This document shows positions 36,378 through 47,800 of a stretch of DNA of 64,000 nucleotides, piece by piece. Source of the DNA: Acanthopleura granulata (lineage: Eukaryota; Mollusca; Polyplacophora; Chitonida; Chitonidae); contig JABBOT010000004.1 of NCBI GenBank assembly GCA_016165875.1, positions 17,609,672 through 17,673,671 on the forward strand, read 5' to 3'. The position numbers and the translations under genes are program-made. The notes beneath the pieces were generated by a model. That model worked only from the letters and a program-made list of their open reading frames with translations. It searched no databases and was not told the origin of the DNA. Position 1 is the stretch's first letter; every line of letters starts with the position of its first letter.

Positions 36378-36636
36378 GGGGCCTCCGTGGCTCAGACGGT
36401 TAGCGCGCCAGCGCAGCGCAATGACCCAGAAGCCTCCCACCAATGTGGTCGCTGTGAGTTCAAGTCCAGCTCATGCTGGCTTCCTCTCCGATCGTACGTG
36501 GGAAGGTCTGCCTGCGGATGGTCGTGGGTTTCCCCCGGGCTCTGCCAGGTTTCCTCGCACCATAATGCTGGCCGCCGTCGTGTAAGTGACATATACTTGA
36601 GTACGGCGTAAAACACCAATCAAATAAATAAATAAA
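36378..36636 (+). repeat. Well-preserved tRNA-headed SINE (reference copy) with target-site duplication
   Basis: 259-bp element. The tRNA-like head has an A-box-type TGGCTCAGACGG at 36388-36399 and a B-box-type GAGTTCAAGTCC at 36456-36467. A conserved body follows ('gtcgtgggtttcccccggg', 'cataatgctggccgccgtcg', 'tacggcgtaaaacaccaat') and then an (aaat)n tail. A 13-bp direct repeat flanks it: ttctatagcttca (36365-36377) and ttctatcacttca (36637-36649), with two mismatches. This is the best copy in the window. Others lie at 1465, 6484, 15410, 20198, 21765, 29800, 30808, 39423, 49503 and 49690. Confidence 0.85.
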
Positions 36637-36649
36637 TTCTATCACTTCA

Positions 36650-37049
36650 CGCTGTCGTGTCTTCAGTATCGTGCCATCGCTTCGTTCCTACGGTAGATGT
36701 CGCAGAGATCACTGTACTTGTATTGCCTGAGGTATATCGATATATCACAAGATAAAGCCCAGTTTTGTCCTGAGGTGAAAGATTGTTAGTAAAGGTCGGC
36801 ACTTGACTGGTGCAGAGTAGGCCCAAGATGCAGGGGTTTGAGCCACGATTGGTAACAAACAATTGCTGATGTAAAAATCAACCAAAATAAGTTCAAAAGT
36901 GGTAGGCCTATGTATACATCAGAAAATCCCTACCCGCTTAAAATGCGATTTTAAGATTCTAAGATTACTCTAGATATTATTAGGTTATTAGATTAACTAC
37001 ATTATTCTAGATATTTACTCCCCTTTGCCACTCTCTGATGTCTACTTAC
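36650..37049. other. Intergenic, nothing recognised
   Basis: No exon, RNA gene or repeat was recognised apart from the right flank of the SINE. Confidence 0.4.
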
Positions 37050-37250
37050 TGATAAAGTAAACAGTCGGACGATGTCTTTTTCACTTGGCATCGGGGTAGA
37101 AGTCCAGCAATTTAGGGCTTCAGCTGTATAGGCCATATCTTTTCCATTTTCTTCAACTTTCTTTTGGTATAGTGAAACATTATAGTGCATGCCGTGGGAT
37201 TGGTTATGAAAAATTGTGAGTTCTCGCCAAGTGTGAAACTCCGCACTCAT
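37050..37250 (-). CDS. Possible orphan coding exon, unknown protein
   Basis: On the minus strand an ATG at 37250 opens 67 codons of ordinary-looking composition (includes MHYNVSLYQKKVEENGKD and CWTSTPMPSEKDIVRLF). These run in phase 0 to a consensus donor GTAAGT at 37044-37049. A stop lies three codons upstream of the ATG. I recognise no family and find no matching acceptor exon nearby. The 5' part overlaps the left arm of a 42-bp hairpin. It may equally be a fragment of a repeat or chance. Confidence 0.2.
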
Positions 37251-37309
37251 TGAACCTTACTTCTCTCGAGCTCACAATTTCTCATAGACAATCCCATGGC
37301 ATGCACTAT
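37182..37309. repeat. Short inverted repeat (42-bp arms)
   Basis: Arms 37182-37223 and 37268-37309 are reverse complements apart from a few mismatches. Matching blocks include 'atagtgcatgcc', 'tgggattg' and 'aaattgtgag'. The 44-bp spacer contains the ATG of the possible exon on the minus strand. Likely remnant of a MITE or a stable hairpin. Confidence 0.65.
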
Positions 37310-39422
37310 CTGATAATATTCCTATGCCCATATCAACTTACCCCTAACAAGGGATAATGGGGGTAATGTTGCCAATACCAGTAGGCCTACTCTGGGTATA
37401 TCGTGTTCAGTGCTCCCGTACAGGTATCCGTCACATCTATGTGAAAATAAGGTGACACTTTCTACACAACATAGGTCTATATGAGCTAAGACTAACAAAC
37501 CACTTGATTACTATTTACATCATTAGTATTTAACTAATAATTAATAATGTTTGATGAGTATAACCCATCACTCAACGGTACACAATGTAAAATTCAACTG
37601 ACTAACGTCAGTTACCGGATTTATTTAATACACTGACGATTGTATCAACGGTACAGGGTAATCACACAGACTACTTGTTTCAATACTACTGAAGTAATAA
37701 AAACATTATGCAAAACCCTACATGGATGTTAACAAACTTCCCTAACTGACAATAACAGCTAGCATTAACTAAACAAGAAATCCCGCCATTTTGGAAACCT
37801 GCATAATCAGAATATGAAAAACTCATGAAAACCTTACAATTACAAGAATTCATGGAGTAACCCGGGTCATGAATCTAGTGGATGTGTTTGATGGCGAGAA
37901 GGAACTAACATCAACTCCAGGACATGTAGAAACTCTGCAAGCGTTATAGGAAATCACCGTACATTTCAGTCGGTCGGATTCACCACGCCGACACGGACTT
38001 TCCTATTACACATTTATACAAGTAGGCCTACTGTATTTACTGCGGATCAATCTAGTCAAACTCTCACAATGGCACAAATCATACGTCCGCTTACAAATAA
38101 CTTTATACACTTAACACTACATACTTTTCACTATCCAAAACAGACTAAAATGTTACTTCATCATGATTTTAGGATAGCTTCAAAAACGGCGTAGCATGAA
38201 CTTACAGGTGTTGTTGTTCACGCCAGGCGGCGCCTGTGCACCGACTATTACATGCCTGGCTACTAGCAAGACTAGGTTGAAGTACGATAGGCGAGACTCG
38301 ATATAATGGCAAAATATCAAAGTTAGGCATTATACAAGTCGGATTACTACTCTAGTGTTAGAAACCAAAGATGGCAATATTTTAAAGGAGAAGACTGGGG
38401 AAATATTGGGCAGTTTGTGATAAAAGGGTATGGATTGAAGATTTAAAATCGAGGTCCAATTTTTTTTTTAGATTTTTCGTTCCAAGGCTACAAATTTTAA
38501 GGTAGGTCATAACACAATCTCAATCGCGAATAATAAATACCTCCTTGTAAAAGGGGAAGCACCTGTGAAAATAATTTTTATCAATTAGAACATAGGATTA
38601 TGTAAAGCCCGATTAGCGGATGTGACATAAATCGGGCCCTGAAATCATTATCATTCTATCTTTTGAATGTATATAACCCAATTCATAAAGGCCCCATGGA
38701 TGTGAATTCAACTCGATTACTTACGCTCGCCTGCTGCACTTTGTTTTGTCAGTGCACAGACAACAACAAAGAGCTGGAAGGCTGCCACACCGTGCAGATC
38801 CTGGCTACTCAAACAGCATGTAGAATACAGATATCGTTAGAGAGCGAAGGCCCGATTCACGTCAATCGACAAGCATCGGGTCTGTAAAATGGCGGCGTCT
38901 TATGGCAGCTATATGAGCTTATGGCAAGCAAGTCTTCACTAATGTTACGTAGTGCAATCAGTCACTAGATCTTCGTCTAAGGTTTATTTTCACCAATGCC
39001 TTACATGCATGTAGTGTGAGGAAATCTACAAATTCCGTGTCCAACGTATGGTCTTGAACCATCAAATATATATTGTTAAAGTTCAGTTCTCACGAAAGCC
39101 AAATGAAAACCATTCATCCAATAAATTGATTAAGTAAGTTTTGGTATTGTATGCTAATGAATACATTTTAATATATACCTGACTATCATACGTGAAAATG
39201 TTGAGAATAACTGATGCAAAACAAATTTGTGTGGTACATGTGAATACATTGTAAGTGGTCTTGCATTCAGCAATTCACCATATGTTCATTGAATACCTGC
39301 TCGAAAAATTCAGAGGACACACAAAGAAAAAGAAATAAATGTAGTTCATTTCAGTTTCAGGTTACTCCTTATTTTCGTCTTTTTGAACTTCAAAATAATA
39401 TTGAGTATATATTACCCATGTA
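37310..39422. other. Intergenic region with promoter-like patch
   Basis: No gene is supported. Around 38690-38940 CpG content rises. The plus strand has a YY1-type AAAATGGCGGC at 38887-38897, whose ATG opens only 17 codons. On the minus strand a donor-like GCGAGC|GTAAGT lies near 38723-38734. Such a patch could be the start of a transcript with a non-coding first exon, on either strand. Confidence 0.3.
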
Positions 39423-39550
39423 TCATTTATTTATTGTTTTATACCTTACTCAAGAATTCTTCTGTTATAGTATGAGGTTATTTTTATGGTGGAGGTAACC
39501 GGAGAAAACCACTGACCTTTAGCAAGTCACTGAGAAACTTTCTACTTGAG
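39423..39550 (-). repeat. SINE fragment (reverse)
   Basis: Plus-strand reading begins with 'tttatttattgttttatacc', 'ttactcaagaattcttctg' and 'tggtggaggtaaccggaga'. This is the reverse complement of the tail and 3' body of the SINE family. Diverged. Confidence 0.5.
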
Positions 39551-40179
39551 AGCCGTTCACACCTTATTGGTGGAAGACGAATTGTCTTCAATCGAGGCGT
39601 CGAAACCAACATTCGTATACCAACCATCAAACAAGATGGGCGTTCCTGGTTAATAATCACAAGATCACTGTCCAAAAACACAAATAACAAAAACCACCAA
39701 AGAACTAAGAAAAGGTATAAAGTATAAAAATTAGAACTGGTTCTTGCAAAGAGAAGCAGTCAACAGTTTTCAATGATGACGAAAAGACTCAATGAATGTT
39801 TTTGGCTGATGAATATAATCAGTGTTCAAATCGCGCACCATTTTAATATATATTGTGATACCCAGGTATAGTGTGTTGCATGAACAGTGCTTGTGTGTAA
39901 CACTGACGATGTAACTTGGGGTCGACCAGACTTTCACAGGCATCTATGTCAATTTATTATTATAGACTCATCGGAGTTTACACATTATGAGGTTTGATAA
40001 CCAACCCAATATAACAGTTATCACAATATTTTGTGGGACCTCCACTCGATCGTAGCATACTACTGCCATGTTTGACAACTTGTTAGTTGATTTCGACACT
40101 TGCCTTTAAATGAATCCAATTATGCTCACAACATACTCTCTTCATAAAACCGTTTGTGTCAAATTCCGTTTAATCCAGA

Positions 40180-40843
40180 GATATGACCATATCTTCATTG
40201 TGTTGACTCTGATCGACACGTCGGATGTATGAACAGTGGCGATCAAAGCGCAACTGAGATGCATATTTGATTATCGACACCATACATACTAAAGTGATAC
40301 GCGATTTGGAAACTGATTTTATTCATCCGCATAGAATATTCATTGGGCCTTTTCTTCATCATTGAAAATTGTTCCGGCCTAAGTTTTATATTTTATATAT
40401 TTTCTTAGTTCTGTGGTGAATTGTGTGTTATTTGTCGTGTTTGGAAACTGATCTTGCGATTATTGACCTGGATTGCCCATTGCGTTGATGGCTGGTATAC
40501 GAATATCGGTTTTGACGCCTAACGTTCTGAGGTTTCCCCATATTACATATCCTTGATTACATATGAGATAAAGAATAATATCCGAATACTATACATAATT
40601 AGAGGACAGTGTGGAGCTTGGGCCTATTCTATACCATGCTGAATTCTATGAAGTGCTATTACTGACTATGTGCGAGTGTTTGCCTGATCTAACCTGTTAT
40701 CACCACCACACTTGCGGCTATATCATTGGTTTGTTATTTTGTAACAATTATTTGCTGTCTAGAATTGAGAAAAGGTGTTATGTAGGTTAATATATTTTTG
40801 TTATATAAAACTGACCAAAGAATATAACAGCTGGAGCTTAGAG
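40180..40843 (+). repeat. LTR of a Gypsy-type element (copy 1)
   Basis: The first ~290 bp match the sequence at 63703-64000. Shared blocks are 'atcaaagcgcaactgaga/aat', 'catatttgattatcgaca', 'gatttggaaactg', 'tagaatattcattg', 'gttatttgtcg' and 'tttggaaactg'. It ends immediately before a primer-binding-type TGGTGTCAGAATACTGG. The exact 5' boundary is approximate. Confidence 0.6.
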
Positions 40844-40861
40844 TGGTGTCAGAATACTGGG
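40844..40861 (+). promoter_or_regulatory. Primer-binding site, Gypsy-type element 1
   Basis: TGGTGTCAGAATACTGG directly follows the LTR and has the TGG start typical of tRNA 3'-end complementarity. It precedes the gag remnant by about 430 bp. Confidence 0.5.
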
Positions 40862-41279
40862 TTGGGAATTACATTCTTTTCAGTTTTGGGTGAAAACGGC
40901 TGACAGTCCAGGTATAACATTGTGGCCGAATGCTGGTGTTAGCAATTGTGCTGAGGCTAATAATTCTGATGGTGAAAATAGAAATCTGTAGAGTCATTTG
41001 GTGATGTTAGTACCCTGCAGAGGGTACTAATGAAAAATTATCGGTAACAACAGGCATAACTGAGCAGACATGCAGTGTAAATATATACCAGAAGCACACA
41101 ACTGAGGTCATGGTGATATCCCCCACAAAAAGTTCTGTTAAAAAAAATCAAACGAGATTCTTATAATGGGACGGAGTTTTATTCCCACTTTTTGGATTGT
41201 GTGTAGTTGGGACAGTGGACATCTTGTGAGAAGGTTTTAACTTTAGTAGCTAGCTTAAGGGTGCCTGCAAGGACATTTT

Positions 41280-42470
41280 ATGCAGGTTTGACAACTGAAG
41301 ACAGGGTTTGAAGCACTTTCTAGGAAACGTGAAGAGCGCTTTGATAGTAGCCGCCAGCTGAGTAAACGGTTAACAACATTAGAGAGGAAGCCCGAAGAAA
41401 CCATTTCTGCTGTGGGCAACGATTTACATCAGATAGTTCTGAAAGCTTATGCAAATCTTGAAGTGGCTGCTCCGAAAATACTGGCATTAAACCAGTTACA
41501 TAGGAGTATGTCTGTGGAAATGTTGACAAAGGTTCTAAGAGTATTGTGGATGAGAGATATGAGGCTCCTGCAAGTGACAAGGACAACAAGGTAACTTCAT
41601 CTGTGAGGGCTATGCAGGTCACCTTACCTGACAATAGTGGCACTGAAATTGATTTAGCCAGCTTAGTGGAACGATTAGATAAGCTGGAGACTGCTAATAG
41701 AGGGAACCATCCACTGTGAAAAGAGAAATTGGTGAGAATCATTCAAATCATGAACAGGCAGTAGCTTTATTTGTGGATCTCCAGATCATTACTGCCGGGA
41801 TTGTCCTGAGCGTTCTAGCAGTAAAGGTCAGAGAGACACAATAAATGGGGGAAACGAGAGTACGTCTCCCTTGTAGGCCAAAGGCGGAGGGGTGAGAGAA
41901 GGCCTGAGCGGGAAGTTATATCAGAGGTTGTTGTATTTGAGCTGGTCAGTTGAGTAACGGAATTCAAAAATGGGATACTGGATGATTTGTTTCCTCAATT
42001 TTTGAGGCAATAGAGCAGGTTGTGGATCTGTTAGTATATACAGGGTCAAATTTTACAATACTGTCCAGGAAAATATTTGATACTATACCTGGAGAATTAA
42101 AACCGCGGTGTTTGTTTCTAGTAACATACTAGGTGCTAATGGTGAAAAGGTAGATCCATTCAGATCAGCTGAGTTTAACCTGAACTTGATGGGCAACACC
42201 TAAAAGCACACAGTAGTGGTTTGTGATAAAACTGTGCCTGGTATGTTTGATCAAGATTTCCATACCCAACATGCGTCTAAGATTAATTTCAAACGGGCGA
42301 GATTACAAAGTAACTGTGGGCCCCTTCAATACTGGATTGGAGAGGAAGTACAGATGACTTGTTTGGTACAAGTTGAGCAGGAGTCATTCAGTCCGGAAAA
42401 TTCAGTCGGGTGGGTTCCTGTACTAATCGTGGGAAAAGGAATCAGGTGTAGTTGAATCATCTGTGAATTT
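41280..42470 (+). pseudogene. Decayed gag-protease region, Gypsy-type element 1
   Basis: Plus-strand frames broken by stops and shifts. 41380-41560 resembles a gag capsid core (RKPEETISAVGNDLHQIV, LKAYANLE). Near 41770-41820 a zinc-knuckle-like FICGSPDHYCRDCPE keeps CxxxxxxHxxxxC spacing, but Ser replaces the first Cys. Near 42010-42080 there is a protease-like LLVYTGSNFTILS, in which the catalytic DTG reads YTG. 42216-42455 resembles the segment between protease and RT. No reverse transcriptase or integrase follows in this orientation and no 3' LTR is found. The element is truncated and inactive. Calls rest on motif resemblance. Confidence 0.6.
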
Positions 42471-42779
42471 GTTGCACAGGAAACATGTTCGAACGTTTAA
42501 TGGCACTGACACACAGAAGGGAGAACTAACTGTACTGATCGTTATCCAAAATAGTAAAGGACCATCACTGAAGTAAAGGACCAACGCTTGGCAACGTATT
42601 CGGGTTGATATTTTGTTGTTATGTATCGAAGATCGCGATTTAATTGCACAGACTGTAAATATTTGGCAACTGCGGGCAGTAACATGAACACAGGATGTTC
42701 GCGTAAAAGTTAAAGTGGATACTGTATATTTCCTATCGAAAAAGTGATGATGCAAGGATTAAACATGCTAATGGTTCAT

Positions 42780-43265
42780 TCTGGAAACACAGAAGGCTAA
42801 CATTTCGACGGTTTTGAGTAAAAGCCCACCGGCCTTAGATAACACTTGCTAGTACAGTTTCTTCGGTAACTAATTTGTCGCCAGAAACTGGATATTATTG
42901 CCATATCAATTACTTGTTTTAACTCTCTAGCGGAAGCCATGCAACACACAGGATCTAACAAATGCAACAGAGCCAGGTGTGTATACACCATATGCAGAAC
43001 GCTTTGGTATATTGCTATCCAAGTACGGATAATTCACAGTATCAAAATCGAAACTATCCTTTTTGTCATAAAAGTGGGCGTGACAAGAAATTAAACGCCA
43101 GTGCTCTTTGTACAGATACAAGTCCAGGTAAGAAGTACCATCTGATCTTGAGGGCCTGTATAAATCCAGCGAAGGTGGGTATATATCTTTGGCAGTATAT
43201 TCGGGATGCTTACAGGTAGCAAACTCAAAATGCCATTTGGTTAATGAGAGCTATCGCGCCTGATA
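42780..43265 (-). pseudogene. RT-associated retroelement fragment (copy 1)
   Basis: The minus strand codes YLDLYLYKEHWRLIS, then YDKKDSFDFDTVNYPYLDS and NIPKRSAYGVYTP. This motif series (xLDLxxY, YDKRDDFxFxIVNxPxL, SNIPxxxxYGVY) is what I recall at the C-terminal side of reverse transcriptases in a group of invertebrate retroelements. The family is not certain. A homologous fragment lies at 63065-63610 on the plus strand. Homology upstream includes 'ctctcattaacca'. It is broken at both ends and lies antisense to Gypsy-type element 1. Confidence 0.55.
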
Positions 43266-44688
43266 AAGAATACTTCTTGATAACTTCTGCATATAGCCGT
43301 GTTCATACGAGAACCGGTATAGGGTCTGCCAAAGGTGTAACGTCGAATACATATAGACTGTTGCTAAATGATTTCCCCAGATTTCACACAGATGTTACTC
43401 AAGAGAAGTTCTAGTAACTCAATAAACAACAAGATATCCCAGGAATGGTAACCTTTGTATGTAGTGGAACTGATGAAGCGTTTCCAATTGTCGCCAGTAT
43501 ATAGATACCTCAAGTGTCTCTGCTCATTAACACTATTATAATTAGGGCATGACATTCACGGTAGTTGGCAGCTAACTCGTCTGTCCTATTTTCTGACGTT
43601 TTTTCAATACTTTCAGTGAGACCAAACGAAATATCTCAATGAGCGTTATTCACTTCACTGTCATTGTTTGTCACCACTCTTTCTAATAAGAATGAAAAAG
43701 CGCGTGTTAAAGTGAGAAATAGTCACCCCGTACCGGAGATTGTTGCCTTCTGGACGGGATTCCCGCTCCTAAGCCATTATTCTATGTAAGCCAAACTGCA
43801 GGGAAACGGGTGTGGGGTTGCAAGCTGCTACATTTGAGCATTTACATGAACAGTTACAAAAAAAGCACTGGTAAACTGACAAGAGACCGGATTTTACCGG
43901 CAACGTTTGACCCTTTGCCATCTATTACACTGCTCTTGTTTTATTCTCTATCCTGTAGTGTTATACCAACAAGGTACCTAACGAGCTAGCCCGTAAAAAT
44001 TTGTTCCGTATGAAGCTTGCAAACTACTACGACTTAAATATGTACATGTAACTGAAGAATATTACAATAACAGCTTGCGGATAAACTAGTCACCCCTGAT
44101 TTTTACATGTGTTAGTTTATTGAATAGCACGTTATTGTTGGTACTAAAAATCCAGTTGTCTACTTTATACGCTAGTTTGTGTTAAAGACTTGCCGTAAGG
44201 GACCCGAATCATAATTGGTATGTTAACTCTTTATTCTCGCAAGAGAATAACTGCTCCATTTACAGGAGTAAAACTTCACGTAGAGTGAACGTATTTCACG
44301 ACTGTGCACTTTTAACATAACCAAATTTAACGATTAGGTTAATATTTGATTCGTAATACGCCACATCGATGTCTACATCCAGTGCAAATAGCGTGAATGA
44401 AACAATAAAGACCTGCCCAAGCCATTTCCTTGCAAAGCGCTCAGTTCAAACAAATGCTGGATCGATGGAGATAGCTGAAAAGAGTAGACTATATTGACTG
44501 TATTGATCTATAATTAATTTTAAAAGGCCCTATCTTGAACAGAACACTAAAACGACATGATTGTATAACTGGCTGTTCAGATTCTGCCGGCAATATGTCG
44601 AACTAGGTTAAAGATAAGTTTCGTTAAATCGTCTGTGTTTCAAAAATGTGATCTGTATATTGACTGAAGAATCGCGGAAAAGGTCAGA
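43266..44688. other. Intergenic, upstream of lectin gene
   Basis: No exon or recognisable repeat is supported. Possibly contains further eroded retroelement sequence near 43266-43560, adjoining the RT-like fragment. Confidence 0.35.
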
Positions 44689-44701
44689 CTATATATTTTA
44701 T
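44689..44701 (+). promoter_or_regulatory. Candidate TATA element of the lectin gene
   Basis: 'actatatattttat' lies about 180 bp upstream of the start codon at 44882, which would place transcription near 44720 and give a short 5' UTR. AT-rich surroundings make chance occurrence easy. Confidence 0.3.
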
Positions 44702-44881
44702 GCTGTGCCTAAGCTTTCAACGCATTCAAGATCGATCAAACGGACTTCTCAAGAAGTGTACTAATGCAGAGAAGCATCTTGACATACTCTCTGATTTTAC
44801 GTTTATTTTTCACCGGGAATGTCTGTCTTCAATGTGTAGGAATATTGTCAAAATTTGAGAGTTGTCCTAAGTCCAACAAAA

Positions 44882-47800
44882 ATGGTGAAGAAAGTTTTAA
44901 CATTTTCGATTTTTCTCTGTGGTTGTTGTGCCGTCTTATTGCGGCGTAGCAGAACAGCTATATTTGCTGTAAACCTTCGCAATGTAATAGTGGAAGATTT
45001 TGCTATCACTCAAATGTGGACACATTCCGCCTTGGAATGTCTTACTGCCTGCGTTAAGGACAATAAATGCCAGACTATCTTTTTCCGCAAGAACGAAAAC
45101 CTTTGTCAAACGAACAGCGTAGCCTTTCCTTCGGACTTCAGAGGGAAGTTTGTTAACGAAAGTACAAGCTACGCTGTCACCGATGGTAAGTACTGAAATA
45201 CAGACATTTGTGATAGACGATAACAAATTTGGGCCAAATTTCTTATTTGAACTAATAATTCTGCTTTGATTAAACGAATGATTTGACATATGTAGACGTA
45301 TAATGACATGAATTCAGTGATTTGCTTCACTAATAAATTGAGTCTGAACGGTTACCTTAAACCACAGACCACTAAGCCAGAGTGTCAACCTTAATTTTGG
45401 ACGTGTGTAAACATTTGCTACAGTGTGGCATTAAACAGACATGTTTTTAAGTTTGTGACACCCCTGATTCTTTAGTGATTTGTTGCATGCCTTGAAACTC
45501 AAACTCATAAACTTTTGTATGAGGTGCAGGCTATCAACACAGTTCATTCTACGATTACTATACGAATACGATGTAAAAGTCTACAGCCTATAGAGTAAAA
45601 CCAGAGCAGCGACGATATTGTGATAAGTTGGCAAATGGTCAAACATTACTGGTGAAATCCGGCCTCTTATCAATTAGCGTCAGTTTGAGTTTTATTCTAA
45701 CTGTTCATGGAAGTGCATAAGAAGTAACAATTTACACCCCCCCCCCAGAACGATGGCATAAGTGGAATAAGGTAAAAAAATGCAGTGATGTTGAATGCAA
45801 TATAATAGTCACTAGTCTAGAATTACTCAAAATGCTGTGTTGTCATAACATGTAATGCATGTACACAATAACATGACCGTTTCACTTCACCTGAACCGTA
45901 GAGTAAAAGTGATCAACAGCAAAATGATGTGTTTGGTCATACGAGTAGTTCAAAATGATGCCCCAGTACACATGGGTAAAATACGCGATTGTAAAGAACT
46001 GAAACTGTATAGCTACCTGTGAAAATAGCAAACATTCCCTCTAGGCTATCTTGAATTTTCAAAATGATGGCCACTCTAGGAGGCCAAGATACTGGAAGGA
46101 ATAAATGATCAGGAGCGTTTGGTTAAATCAATGACTTTAAGATTCTCAGCCATGGTTCCCATGGTTCCCATGCCATGCGTTCATCTGAAACAACATTTCT
46201 GAATTGAAACTTGGAGCAAAGCCTCACTGAGACACGTTATATCCCATGTTCGAGTTGTGAACCATTTCGTTTATGTTCAATAGGCTAAAGATAGTTTTGA
46301 CGGCTCAAAACTAGTAGGAGACGCAATATTTCTAGGTGTGTTGTATCTCGGTAAAGTAAGTATGTGTTCCTTAGAACATATATTTCAAGGGTTCATTTAA
46401 ATTAATCACATATTTTCTCTTTTATATTTGAAAGCAGGATCCACCGACCATGGTTTAATATGGTAATGGAGGTAAAATGTGTAACTGTAAAGTTTATGTA
46501 ACTTGAACGATATAATTTTGTCAGCTAGACTACTGTGGAGCTTCAATTTGCGAAACGGAGCAAACAGTTATTGAAAGGGCTTTATCGTGGCTTTTTTAAA
46601 CCATACGTGGGAAAATCTCGGTAGAGATGTTGACAAACGGAATAGGATCAGTGCGGATAACCTCAACCCGATGAGCTATTCCAACTAGGAGACAGTCTTG
46701 GGAGAGTAAACCTCCGTCAAAAACGTAATATGCAAATCACAGTTTACGCCGTCAACCAGTAAAACAATATCCAAAATCAAATTCTTCAAGACCAATTTCA
46801 TAAACCGTAAGGGTACCACTCAGGAAAAGGAAAAATGATAAACAAATGGCTTGTTCAACTCTCAGACAAAGAAACACGAACACGTTTAACTAAGTTCAAG
46901 GCATATTTTTGAACAAAATAAACAAACAGTACAATTTAAAATAATATACATGTACAATAACAATACAGACAATTACAAAATATATGGTTTCTTACTGATG
47001 GTAAGATCCAAATCCTGATGGAATATTCAGGTTTTCAAAGGCGAGTCAATCCACATAAATACAGAATCCACAGTTCTTTGGAATTCTCGAATCGAAGGAC
47101 GACAGTTCTGTAAGTGAGAAAGAGCACTGGGCGTGGTGCGCCAACGATGGTGTATATCTAACTACCTGGGAAGGTGTAACTTCTCAGGGTGGACAGGTTG
47201 ACAATAAAATCCCGAAATCCTGTAGTGGATGTAAATAAATATGATTGCCTTCAAGTTGACCTGAATAAATGACTGCGAGCTTTACAATTTTCTCGCTCAT
47301 ATTTATAGACTAACGTAAAGAAAATTCTGGATCGTTTGTTCGTAAACATATTTACAACACAGATACATCTTTGCAGAATATGCACTCAGAAGCCTCGGGA
47401 ATGTGCGACTGATTCCAATGCAGGCTATAACGTACACAGCAGGGAAAATGTAGGTCTGACAATGACGCGAATAGCACAAAAACAAATAAAAATATAATAC
47501 ATTATTTTAAAGACGGGGTTCGTAACATTAATAAAATTAGCATCACAATCTCTTAAAATATATACATAATTTTAACGGAAGCTAGTTACCTGGAAGTAAT
47601 AGTAAGGAAGAGTTTCCTATAATGTTGGAAAGACACATTGTTAACTAGATACATACTTACAAAGTATAGCACCATGGATCTTCCGGCAATGATTATAAGT
47701 TATCAATGGCTGGTATAATCAATGAATTATAAGCTGTAATAAAAAAATTACAGCAGACTGTAAAACCACAAAACGACGACAATCCAAATGGACAAATGTG

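Noticed and set aside
36351..36645. Open frames on both strands at 36.35-36.65 kb
   Set aside because: They coincide with a SINE and have no independent support.
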